28,524 nt of DNA from CALAEC01 sp050692915 (GTDB lineage Bacteria > Actinomycetota > UBA4738 > CALAEC01), in assembly GCA_050692915.1 (NCBI GenBank), contig JBOGVU010000028.1, forward strand, positions 1 through 28,524, read 5' to 3'. The translations under genes were made by a program, and so were the position numbers. The first letter of the stretch is position 1, and the number at the start of each line of letters is the position of its first letter. Shown here piece after piece: positions 1 to 6,072 of the stretch. Below the pieces are notes generated by a model. That model did not search any database. It saw only the letters and a list, made by a program, of their open reading frames with translations, and was not told the origin of the DNA.

Positions 1-154
1 GCAGGACCCCGAGGAGCCGCAGGACCCCGAGGAGCCGCAGGACCCCGAGGAGCCGCAGGACCCCGAGGAGCCGCAGGACCCCGAGGAGCCGCAGGACCCC
101 GAGGAGCCGCAGGACCCCGAGGAGCCGGAGGAGCCGGAGGACCCCGAGGAGCCG
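1..154. repeat. 18-bp in-frame tandem repeat (QDPEEP-coding)
   Basis: The unit GCAGGACCCCGAGGAGCC repeats seven times without a mismatch from 1 to 126, followed by a partial unit and one diverged unit up to about 154. The array runs off the left edge, so its total length is unknown. The unit is 18 bp and preserves the reading frame. Perfect identity between units implies recent expansion or ongoing slippage, so copy number may vary between strains. Confidence 0.95.
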
Positions 155-220
155 GGCCAGCTTCCCCCCTGCAAGGTCGATGACGAGAACGGAATCAGCC
201 CTTCCGTGGAGGAAGGCTGA
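2..220 (+). CDS. C-terminal end of a QDPEEP-repeat protein (partial)
   Basis: The frame is open from the left edge to a TGA at 218-220, so only the C-terminal 72 residues are visible. It begins with seven exact copies of the hexapeptide QDPEEP, then a degenerate EEP-EDPEEP stretch, then a non-repetitive tail that reads GQLPPCKVDDENG and ends in PSVEEG. This acidic, proline-rich sequence should be an extended, disordered linker or tail. Such tails are common on secreted or wall-spanning proteins, but nothing here shows what the upstream domain is. This frame was chosen because it runs through the repeat and stops one base before the stop codon of the convergent methyltransferase gene, the tight packing seen at other convergent pairs in the window. 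Function is unknown. Confidence 0.6.
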   Translation, partial: QDPEEPQDPEEPQDPEEPQDPEEPQDPEEPQDPEEPQDPEEPEEPEDPEEPGQLPPCKVDDENGISPSVEEG

Positions 221-221
221 A

Positions 222-992
222 TCACACCCTGATGCACCAGTAGAGCTCGGTCACGTAGGGGAGATCGAAGCCGTCCCGGCCGGCCAGGTCGGGATGGGTT
301 TCGGCGAGCGCCCGGATCCGGCCCAGGACGGCGTCCCGCTCCCCCCGCGAGAGGGAGGCGACGAAGCTCACTGAGGCGAACCGGTCCACCAGCCCATCCC
401 GGTCGAGCCACTGGGCATGCGGGAACCGGAGCTGGTTCAGCCGGCCGAACAGGTCGCTCGCGGAGAACGCCCGCCGCCAATCGTGGGTCTTCTCGCGGGG
501 CGCCGTGCGCTCGTACGGGTGGATGATCTCCGTAAGCTCGCGGACCCACGGGACCGACTCGTCCCGAACGTTCCACAACAGGCCGAGGCGTCCCCACCGT
601 TTCAGCACCCGGTGGATCGCGGTGAGCGCCCGGCCGCCGTCGAACCAGTGGAACGCCTGGGCGCAAACGACAGCGTCGAACGTCCCGTCGGCGAACGGTA
701 TGGCTTCGGCGACACCGCCGACGAGCCGGACACCGGGCAGGACCGAGGCGAACGCGGCGCGCATCGCCTCGACCGGCTCCACCGCCACCAGTGTGGCGCC
801 GGCGGGCAGGAGCAGCCTGGTCAGCTTGCCCGTCCCCGCGCCGAGGTCCAGGGCCCGGCACGACCGGGTGAGCTCCAGCTCCTCAATCAGCCGGTCGATC
901 GCCTGAGACGGGTAGTCGGGCCGGGACCGTTCGTAGACCTCGGCCGCTGCGCCGAACCCACGCTCCGCGGCGTCGTGGACCGCGCGGCTCAC
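222..992 (-). CDS. class I SAM-dependent methyltransferase (Methyltransf_11 type)
   Basis: This is a soluble Rossmann-fold methyltransferase. Near the N terminus it has the FGAAAEVYERSRPDYP signature typical of this family, then SAM-binding motif I (ALDLGAGTGKLT), the acidic end of strand 2 (VAVEP), and a motif IV region reading VCAQAFHWFD. The methyl acceptor cannot be deduced. An ATG at 1023-1025 is in frame, but I prefer the GTG at 990-992 because it overlaps the upstream stop as GTGA, a classic coupling arrangement; the ATG would overlap that gene by 37 bases. It is the last gene of an apparent four-gene minus-strand operon (metallopeptidase, MBL hydrolase, unknown protein, methyltransferase). 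The family call is secure and the start is moderately so. Confidence 0.9.
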   Translation of the reverse strand: MSRAVHDAAERGFGAAAEVYERSRPDYPSQAIDRLIEELELTRSCRALDLGAGTGKLTRLLLPAGATLVAVEPVEAMRAAFASVLPGVRLVGGVAEAIPFADGTFDAVVCAQAFHWFDGGRALTAIHRVLKRWGRLGLLWNVRDESVPWVRELTEIIHPYERTAPREKTHDWRRAFSASDLFGRLNQLRFPHAQWLDRDGLVDRFASVSFVASLSRGERDAVLGRIRALAETHPDLAGRDGFDLPYVTELYWCIRV

Positions 993-1372
993 CGTGATGG
1001 CGTGGCCGGCTTCCGGCCCCCCCACCCGTACGTCTCAGGGTCCAGCGCCGGATCCCACCGGGCCGGAACTTCGTTGACGAAGCGGACGGCCAGCCCCTCC
1101 TCCGCTCCCCGAAACCTGGCTGCGGCCCGGAACCACTCGAGGTCCCCCGGCTCGGCGAACGTCTTCCCCCCTATCCCCTCCGGGCTCGCATCGTCCACGG
1201 CCACGGTGGACACGCGGAAGACGCGCTCGAGGGTCACCCGGACCTCGTCGTCGCCGGCGTTGATCACGGCCCTCCGGCCGTCCCACACGGCCTCGCCGAC
1301 GACCGTGGCGGGGGCCTCGGCCCGGAAGAACTCGGCCCGCATGTCGCGCGCAGGATACTCAGTCCGCGGCAT
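989..1372 (-). CDS. hypothetical protein, 127 aa
   Basis: I do not recognise the family. The 127-residue protein starts MPRTEYPARD, has an alternating hydrophobic/charged central part (VRVTLERVFRVSTVAVDD) suggesting beta strands, and ends in a Trp/Pro-rich tail (ARWDPALDPETYGWGG). It has no signal peptide, membrane segment or metal-binding cluster. The chosen ATG at 1370-1372 overlaps the end of the MBL-fold gene by 14 bases and has a GAGG ribosome-binding element nine bases upstream. A longer in-frame version starting at 1474 would lie wholly over the MBL gene and gives an Arg/Pro-rich nonsense N terminus, so I reject it. It is translationally coupled on both sides, so it probably shares a pathway with the hydrolase and methyltransferase. 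Confidence 0.7.
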   Translation of the reverse strand: MPRTEYPARDMRAEFFRAEAPATVVGEAVWDGRRAVINAGDDEVRVTLERVFRVSTVAVDDASPEGIGGKTFAEPGDLEWFRAAARFRGAEEGLAVRFVNEVPARWDPALDPETYGWGGRKPATPSR

Positions 1373-2273
1373 GTTGAGAAGCCTCGTCGGGCGCGCCCGG
1401 CGGGGGCCCCTCCTGGAGGGCGGCCAGCCCGCACCGGCGACAGAACCGAGACCCGGGCGCCGCGGGCCGTCCACATCGGGCGCACTCCTTGGCCTGGACC
1501 GGCACGAATCGCTCGTCCCGGTGCCGTCCCGTCCTGGCCACCACGCCCTCCCGCTCCAGCTTGATCAGGTGGGCCAGGACCGACCGGGCGGCCACCGGGT
1601 ACATCGCCTCCGGCGCCTCGCCCGCGTAGACCTCGGGAACGATCTCTGCCGGCGTCCGCCGGCCCCGGGCCACCGCCGCCAGGATCCGCTCCTCCCGCTG
1701 GGCCCGGTGCCGGAGGTAGTGGTCGAGCTTCCCCTTCGGCGTGAACACCACGGGGCCGTGGCCCGGGTAGATCACCGCGGGCTCGAGGTCGCGGAGGGTC
1801 TCCAGCGACCGGATGTACGCCGACATGTCGCCCTCGGGCGGATCGATCACGCTGGTCCCCCGGCCGAGCACGGTGTCGCCGGTGAACAGGAGGCGGTCCG
1901 GCTCTGTCACGAAGCAGAGATGGTCGGGGGAATGGCCGGGCGTGTGCACCGCCACCAGCCGGACCTCGCCGGCCTCGACGACCTCGCCGGGGCCCAGGCG
2001 CCGCTCCTCGTCATCCTCAGGCCGGTACGCGTACACGGGGGCGCCCGTGGCCCCGGCCAGCCGCCGGGCGCCGGGGGCGTGGTCGGGATGGCGGTGGGTG
2101 AGCAGGATCGCGGCCACGGGCTCCGCCTCGTCCGCCACGGCCAGGATGTGCCCGGCGTCGTCGGGCCCCGGATCGACGACCACCGAGGGCCTTGAGCCGA
2201 CGATCCAGGTGTTCGTCCCATCGAGCGTGAAGGAGCCGGGGTTCGGCGCCAGCACCCGCAGCACCCTGACCAC
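1359..2273 (-). CDS. MBL-fold hydrolase with C-terminal zinc ribbon
   Basis: This is a metallo-beta-lactamase-fold hydrolase of the LACTB2-like branch. The metal-binding motif THRHPDHA (His60, His62, Asp64, His65) is complete, followed by HTPGHSPDH, the bridging aspartate in FTGDT and the late histidine in YPGHGP, so a two-metal catalytic site looks intact. After the hydrolase core comes a winged-helix-like segment (AARSVLAHLIKLEREGVVAR), as in the LACTB2 group, then an added four-cysteine zinc ribbon (CARCG and CRRCG) near the C terminus. It starts at GTG 2271-2273, 12 bases after the metallopeptidase stop, so the two are likely co-transcribed. Substrate is unknown; thioesterase, glyoxalase-like or RNase activity all occur in this fold. 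The zinc ribbon hints at nucleic acid or protein binding, which is inference. Confidence 0.9.
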   Translation of the reverse strand: MVRVLRVLAPNPGSFTLDGTNTWIVGSRPSVVVDPGPDDAGHILAVADEAEPVAAILLTHRHPDHAPGARRLAGATGAPVYAYRPEDDEERRLGPGEVVEAGEVRLVAVHTPGHSPDHLCFVTEPDRLLFTGDTVLGRGTSVIDPPEGDMSAYIRSLETLRDLEPAVIYPGHGPVVFTPKGKLDHYLRHRAQREERILAAVARGRRTPAEIVPEVYAGEAPEAMYPVAARSVLAHLIKLEREGVVARTGRHRDERFVPVQAKECARCGRPAAPGSRFCRRCGLAALQEGPPPGAPDEASQHAAD

Positions 2274-2285
2274 GCGGGGATTCTC

Positions 2286-4121
2286 TCAGGCCTGCCGGAC
2301 CCGTACCTTCACCTTGCTGGAGGTCCCCTTCAGGTGGTCGTCGTCCTGCTGCGGCGACACCGCTCGGAACACCGAGGTCCGGGGGACCTTCACCTTGACC
2401 TTGGCCACGCAGGCCTTGTTGCTCTTCTTCGTGGCGATCCGCTTCTTCTTGCGGAAGAACTGGACGCGATCTCCCTCGTGCCCGTCGCACGGAAGCACCT
2501 TGGCCCGCAGACTGGTCCGGTCACCCCGGTCGACGGTCCGCGGCTTCGCCTTCAGCTTCACGGTCTTGGCCAGGAGGCCCAGGAACAGTTCGTACGACCT
2601 CGAGGCGGAGACGCTGGGGTTGGCCGAGGTCTCCGACTGATTGGTGATCACGGCGACCGGCGGTCCGGTGCAGCCCGCTGGGTCGAAGGATGGCAGGGTG
2701 GTCGCCGCTCCGGCACCGACCACGGCGGGGAACGGAGCTATCTTCGGCCCCGCCCCGGTGACGCACGCGACGGTGGCTCGCAGCGAACCCTCCTGGGACG
2801 TGCTGATGAGGGTCACGGGGTACGGGCCCGACGCCGGCAGCGCCACCCAGTTGATGGAGTAGTCATCCCGGATGGACCCCGGGAACGTCCCACCGGCCGT
2901 CGCGATCGAGCCGTGATCCTGCAGCGGCCCGGCCACCATGGCATACGCGGGGTTTTCCTCGAGGCAATACGGGTAGGCCCACACCCCGCCGCACGCCTGG
3001 CCCAGGCGGACGGCGATGGCCGCTGCGTGGAACGCGTCGGGAAGGTTAGTTCCCTTGTTCCCGAGCCCCTCGCTCAGGGCCCGGAACTGGTTGCTCGTCA
3101 AGCTCTTGCTCGTCTCCTCCCAGAAGTCCTGCATCACCTGCTCGCCGGCGTTGGCCGTTCCGGTTCCGAATCGCTCGGTCAGCGTGCGGAACACCACGAA
3201 GTAGCCGTAGGGGTCGCCAGTGTACGCACCCATGCTCTGGGTGAAGTCCGGCCACAGGTAGAAGTAGTTGTCGTTGGCGTCGTCGAAGACCTCATCCTCC
3301 ATCCACGTGGCCCCACCCTCCACGAACACGTCGTCCGCGGCGTTGGGCCCCGTGAGGGCCCCGTAACCGAACTGGATGGAGTGGTTGAACTCGTGGGCAG
3401 TTGTAGCATCGAGCGAAGCCTGAGGCGGCGAGGGAAACGCATTGTAGTCCCTGTTCAGCACCATGCAGCTGGCGTAGGCATCGCCTTCATTCCATCCCGT
3501 TGTGTTTGAGTTATCGCCCACGAGACCGGCGTGCGTGCCTACGTTCGACACGAATCCGTAGAGGCCCGAGGCGAGGGCATCGATCCGCACGTAGTACTTG
3601 TTGCCCGGCGCAGGAACCGGAGCGATGGGCGGTGCCGCCCAGCCGAACTCGGTGACCTCCTTGGTCCACGAAGCATCCAGGGAGGTCTTGTAGTCATCGA
3701 TGGTCAGCGGGGCGGCAATGATCTGATACTCGACGTAGAAGTGCAGGCTCTCTGTCGAGTTCAGCAGCGGCGAGACGGAGTCGTGACATATGCCAGGGCC
3801 GGTCAGGGCGCTGATGGCGCTCCGCTGGGGGCCCGGAGACATCCGCTTCACCCGCTGACGGAGATGCAGCAGCGGGAGCGTGCCGTCCCAGGGCACGTCG
3901 CTGACGAACCGGTCCGGCAGGGTGCGGTGATCGCCGAGCGCGCGAGCAAGGTACAGGTCCGCCGTGGCCCGGTTCAGCCGCCCCCGCTCTACTGCCCGCT
4001 CCAGCAGATCGGGTGTGGACAGGGCCCGGCCGGACGGCCGGGGCTCACCGGGGGCAGCGCCTGCCGGGGCCACGGAGAGCGAGGCCAGCAACGCGAGCAC
4101 CAGGGCGGAACGGATCAGCAT
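2286..4121 (-). CDS. secreted zinc metallopeptidase (HEFNH type)
   Basis: This is a 611-residue exported protein. Residues 1-22 form a signal peptide (Arg4, hydrophobic ALVLALLASLSV, then AGAA). The catalytic motif HEFNH lies at residues 243-247, with a likely third zinc ligand in VEGGATWMED (about 268-276). This arrangement resembles the MXAN_6640-type putative metalloproteases found in myxobacteria and actinobacteria. Residues 1-240 are a pro- or substrate-binding region; about 420-515 is beta-rich, and the last 100 residues form a lysine-rich beta-sandwich (KTVKLKAKPRTVDRGDRTSL) likely to be an Ig-like accessory domain. It is the first gene of the minus-strand operon and has a promoter-like sequence just upstream. 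Secreted proteolysis is a firm inference; the substrate is unknown. Confidence 0.85.
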   Translation of the reverse strand: MLIRSALVLALLASLSVAPAGAAPGEPRPSGRALSTPDLLERAVERGRLNRATADLYLARALGDHRTLPDRFVSDVPWDGTLPLLHLRQRVKRMSPGPQRSAISALTGPGICHDSVSPLLNSTESLHFYVEYQIIAAPLTIDDYKTSLDASWTKEVTEFGWAAPPIAPVPAPGNKYYVRIDALASGLYGFVSNVGTHAGLVGDNSNTTGWNEGDAYASCMVLNRDYNAFPSPPQASLDATTAHEFNHSIQFGYGALTGPNAADDVFVEGGATWMEDEVFDDANDNYFYLWPDFTQSMGAYTGDPYGYFVVFRTLTERFGTGTANAGEQVMQDFWEETSKSLTSNQFRALSEGLGNKGTNLPDAFHAAAIAVRLGQACGGVWAYPYCLEENPAYAMVAGPLQDHGSIATAGGTFPGSIRDDYSINWVALPASGPYPVTLISTSQEGSLRATVACVTGAGPKIAPFPAVVGAGAATTLPSFDPAGCTGPPVAVITNQSETSANPSVSASRSYELFLGLLAKTVKLKAKPRTVDRGDRTSLRAKVLPCDGHEGDRVQFFRKKKRIATKKSNKACVAKVKVKVPRTSVFRAVSPQQDDDHLKGTSSKVKVRVRQA

Positions 4122-4129
4122 GACCGCCC

Positions 4130-4158
4130 AGTGTCCCCGTTCCGGGCGGATCCGACAA
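4130..4158 (-). promoter_or_regulatory. candidate promoter for the metallopeptidase operon
   Basis: On the minus strand TTGTCG (4153-4158) and GACACT (4130-4135) are separated by 17 bases, with the -10 ending eight bases before the ATG at 4121. The predicted transcript start falls at or just before the start codon, so the message may be almost leaderless. The match is partial. Confidence 0.35.
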
Positions 4159-4185
4159 GAGGACCTTCGACCGACCCTCCCCTGC

Positions 4186-4191
4186 TACGCT
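4186..4191 (+). promoter_or_regulatory. candidate -10 element (TACGCT) for the MidA-like gene
   Basis: TACGCT fits the TANNNT consensus and ends eight bases before the ATG at 4200. No Shine-Dalgarno sequence precedes that ATG, so a leaderless or near-leaderless transcript is likely. The element faces away from the metallopeptidase promoter in a 78-base divergent intergenic region. Confidence 0.35.
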
Positions 4192-4199
4192 CGGAACCG

Positions 4200-5318
4200 A
4201 TGGCTGCCGGCAACACGCTTCGTACGTCGCTCCGGGACCGGTTGGTCCGGTTGATCCGGTCGTCCGGGCCGCTCGACTTCGCCGCGTTCATGGACCTGGC
4301 GCTGTACGACCCCGAGCATGGGTTCTACGCCCGGCCGCCGATCGGCGAAGACGGCCATTTCGTCACCTCGCCCCACGTCTCCCCGGCCTTCGGCAGCCTG
4401 GTGGCCCGGCAGGTGGCCGAGTCCTGGGAGGCGCTCGGCCGGCCCCGTCCGTTCGAACTTGTAGAGATCGGGGCGGGTGATGGGACGCTGGCCGTTCAGA
4501 TCCTGACCGCGGTCCGGACGGTCCCGGAGCTCGCCGCGGCGCTCTGGTACACCGCGGTGGAGCGGACCCCCGGCGCCCTGGCCGCCCTGGAGGCGTCCGG
4601 GCTCGAGGCCCGGGGCTCGCTGTCCGAGGTCGGGCCGGTAACCGGCCTCGTGCTGGCGAACGAGGTCCTCGACAACCTGCCGTTCCACCGCCTCCGCGAC
4701 CGGGACGGAAGGACCGTGGAGGTGTTCGTGGGCCTCGACGGTGACCGTCTGATCGAGGTCGAGGGTGAGCCGTCGAAGGAAGCGATCGACCTACTCGACC
4801 GGCCGCTGCGGCCGGGCCAGGAGCGGCCGGTGTCGCCGGCCGCCTCGGCCATGGTCCGTGACCTGGCCTCGGTCCTCGATCACGGATACGTCTACCTATT
4901 CGACTACGGGTTCGGCGGCGAGGTTTCGCCCGGCCCGGTCCACGCATACCGCGACCACCGGGTGCTGGCCGAGGTGCTCCAGGAGCCGGGGAGCCGGGAC
5001 GTCACCGCGGCCGTGGACCTGGACGCCGTAGCGGCCGAGGCCCGGCGGTCCGGCCTCCGGGTGTGGGGGCCGGTCGGCCAGCGGGAGGCGCTGCTCGGCC
5101 TGGGATACCGGCTGTGGGCCTCGGGGGTCCGGGCCAGGCAAGCGGAAGCGGAGGCCAACGGGGACTGGCGCGAGGCGAACCGGCTGTACGCCGCCCGGAG
5201 CCGGGCCTCCATCCTGGTCGATCCGGCCAAGCTCGGGAGCCTCCAGCTCCTGGCGCTAGGGACCGAGGGCCTGCCGCCACCGACCGCGATCCTCGGCGAC
5301 CAGGAGCCCGGCTGCTGA
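4200..5318 (+). CDS. MidA/NDUFAF7-type SAM-dependent methyltransferase
   Basis: This 372-residue protein belongs to the COG1565 family (mitochondrial NDUFAF7/MidA, Methyltransf_28). Recognisable blocks are the N-terminal FMDLALYDPEHGFYARPPIGEDGHFVTSP split below into its parts: LALYDPEHGFYA, then GHFVTSPHVSPAFG, followed by the SAM motif VEIGAGDGTLA, the family hallmark LANEVLDNLPFHR and the late YLFDYGFGG. In mitochondria NDUFAF7 methylates an arginine of NDUFS2, the NuoD homologue; a nuoD lies 4 kb away here, but shared function in bacteria is only a suggestion. The open frame extends upstream over the metallopeptidase gene, but the ATG at 4200 matches the family N terminus and has a -10-like TACGCT just before it. 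It converges on the toxin gene with four bases between stops. Confidence 0.93.
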   Translation: MAAGNTLRTSLRDRLVRLIRSSGPLDFAAFMDLALYDPEHGFYARPPIGEDGHFVTSPHVSPAFGSLVARQVAESWEALGRPRPFELVEIGAGDGTLAVQILTAVRTVPELAAALWYTAVERTPGALAALEASGLEARGSLSEVGPVTGLVLANEVLDNLPFHRLRDRDGRTVEVFVGLDGDRLIEVEGEPSKEAIDLLDRPLRPGQERPVSPAASAMVRDLASVLDHGYVYLFDYGFGGEVSPGPVHAYRDHRVLAEVLQEPGSRDVTAAVDLDAVAAEARRSGLRVWGPVGQREALLGLGYRLWASGVRARQAEAEANGDWREANRLYAARSRASILVDPAKLGSLQLLALGTEGLPPPTAILGDQEPGC

Positions 5319-5322
5319 TGGG

Positions 5323-5757
5323 CTAGGCGAGGGTGTCAGGCCCGCCGGCGAACGGGTCGACCACGCGTACCCCACCCATGGTGCGACCGTGCTCCAGGTC
5401 CTCGGTCAGCAGATGCCCGCAGCCGGCGGCGCGAGCGGCCGCCAGGATCGCCGTGTCCCAGAACGACAAGCGCCACCGGGACTCCAGCCGCCACGCCGAC
5501 TCCAGCACCTCGGCGTCCACGACGATCGGGTCCCAGGCGAGGAGCGCGCGCACGTCGGCGCGGGCGTCAGCCTGTGGGAGGCCCGGTCGCAGCTTCCGGG
5601 TCACCGTGACGTAGTACTCCTCCAGCACCTGGTAGCTGAGACGCCCCTCCCGAGTGCTCCACAGGTGCTTGAGCCAAACGAGGGCCTGCTCCTGCTTCTG
5701 GCCCTCCGAGGCGTCCCGTGCGTAGACGAGGACGTTCGTGTCAACGAAGACGGGCAC
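5323..5757 (-). CDS. vapC: PIN-domain ribonuclease toxin (VapC-like)
   Basis: This 144-residue PIN-domain protein has the standard toxin length. The acidic active-site residues appear complete: Asp6 in FVDTNVLVY, Glu46 in QVLEEYYV, Asp101 in FWDTAILAAA and Glu119/Asp120 in LLTEDL, which together bind Mg2+ or Mn2+ for RNA cleavage. Its start overlaps the antitoxin gene by 17 bases, so the two are translationally coupled. VapC toxins usually cut tRNA or rRNA and are neutralised by the cognate VapB; the specific target cannot be read from sequence. The locus sits between two large conserved genes with no other sign of mobility. Confidence 0.9.
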   Translation of the reverse strand: MPVFVDTNVLVYARDASEGQKQEQALVWLKHLWSTREGRLSYQVLEEYYVTVTRKLRPGLPQADARADVRALLAWDPIVVDAEVLESAWRLESRWRLSFWDTAILAAARAAGCGHLLTEDLEHGRTMGGVRVVDPFAGGPDTLA

Positions 5758-5986
5758 GGTCGTGCAGGTCCTCGCGGTCGGGGTAACCGGTTCCGGCGGG
5801 CTTCAGCTCTGAGGGCCGCCGCCCCAGGAACTCCCGCATGGCGTCGTCGTATCCCTCGGTCCGCTCCATGGAGCTCCGGAGCAGGTTCGCCAGGAGCTGG
5901 GACACGCTCACGTCGCGGCGGGCCGCCTCCACCCGGGCCCACCGGGCCACCTCCTCCTCGAGCGCGATCGTTACGTTCCGTTTCAC
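5741..5986 (-). CDS. vapB: ribbon-helix-helix antitoxin (VapB-like)
   Basis: This 81-residue protein starts at GTG 5984-5986 with MKRNVTIALEEEVARWARVE (initiator shown as Met), an N-terminal beta strand followed by an amphipathic helix, as in CopG/Arc-type ribbon-helix-helix DNA-binding antitoxins. A second helix (DVSVSQLLANLLRSSMER) follows, then a flexible C-terminal tail ending in GTGYPDREDLHDRARLR that would wrap the PIN toxin. A long upstream in-frame extension exists but runs antisense into the cyclase gene and is rejected. The -10-like TACACT ends six bases before the GTG, so the transcript is probably leaderless. Autoregulation by the VapBC complex is expected for the family. Confidence 0.85.
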   Translation of the reverse strand: MKRNVTIALEEEVARWARVEAARRDVSVSQLLANLLRSSMERTEGYDDAMREFLGRRPSELKPAGTGYPDREDLHDRARLR

Positions 5987-5992
5987 GAAATC

Positions 5993-6012
5993 AGTGTAGC
6001 ACGGAGCTCGTG
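5993..6012 (-). promoter_or_regulatory. vapBC promoter with possible operator
   Basis: On the minus strand the -10-like TACACT occupies 5993-5998, six bases before the GTG start. Directly upstream, 6000-6012 (CACGGAGCTCGTG on the plus strand) has matching CACG/CGTG arms around the palindrome GAGCTC. A dyad touching the -10 is where an autoregulating antitoxin would be expected to bind. No good -35 is seen. Confidence 0.35.
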
Positions 6013-6066
6013 AATCGGGGGGGGCTGGGAAGCGTCCCCGATGAGCGCCCTCCCTGAAGGCCCACC

Positions 6067-6072
6067 TACAAT
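6067..6072 (+). promoter_or_regulatory. candidate -10 element (TACAAT) for the cyclase/ATPase gene
   Basis: TACAAT differs from TATAAT at one base. It overlaps the ATG at 6071 and lies seven bases before an in-frame GTG at 6080, so it would produce a leaderless message starting at that GTG. No convincing -35 is present. Confidence 0.35.

Noticed and set aside
1..154. CRISPR array at the left edge
   Set aside because: The 18-bp units are contiguous without spacers and encode an in-frame hexapeptide.
417..3509. Long plus-strand open frames (417-2195 and 2334-3509)
   Set aside because: They run antisense to well-supported genes, have Arg/Pro/Gly-rich or repetitive composition and no recognisable motif. 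They are a by-product of high GC content.
5323..5986. Mobile element carrying the VapBC pair
   Set aside because: No integrase, transposase, direct repeats or composition change around it; toxin-antitoxin pairs are often chromosomal.
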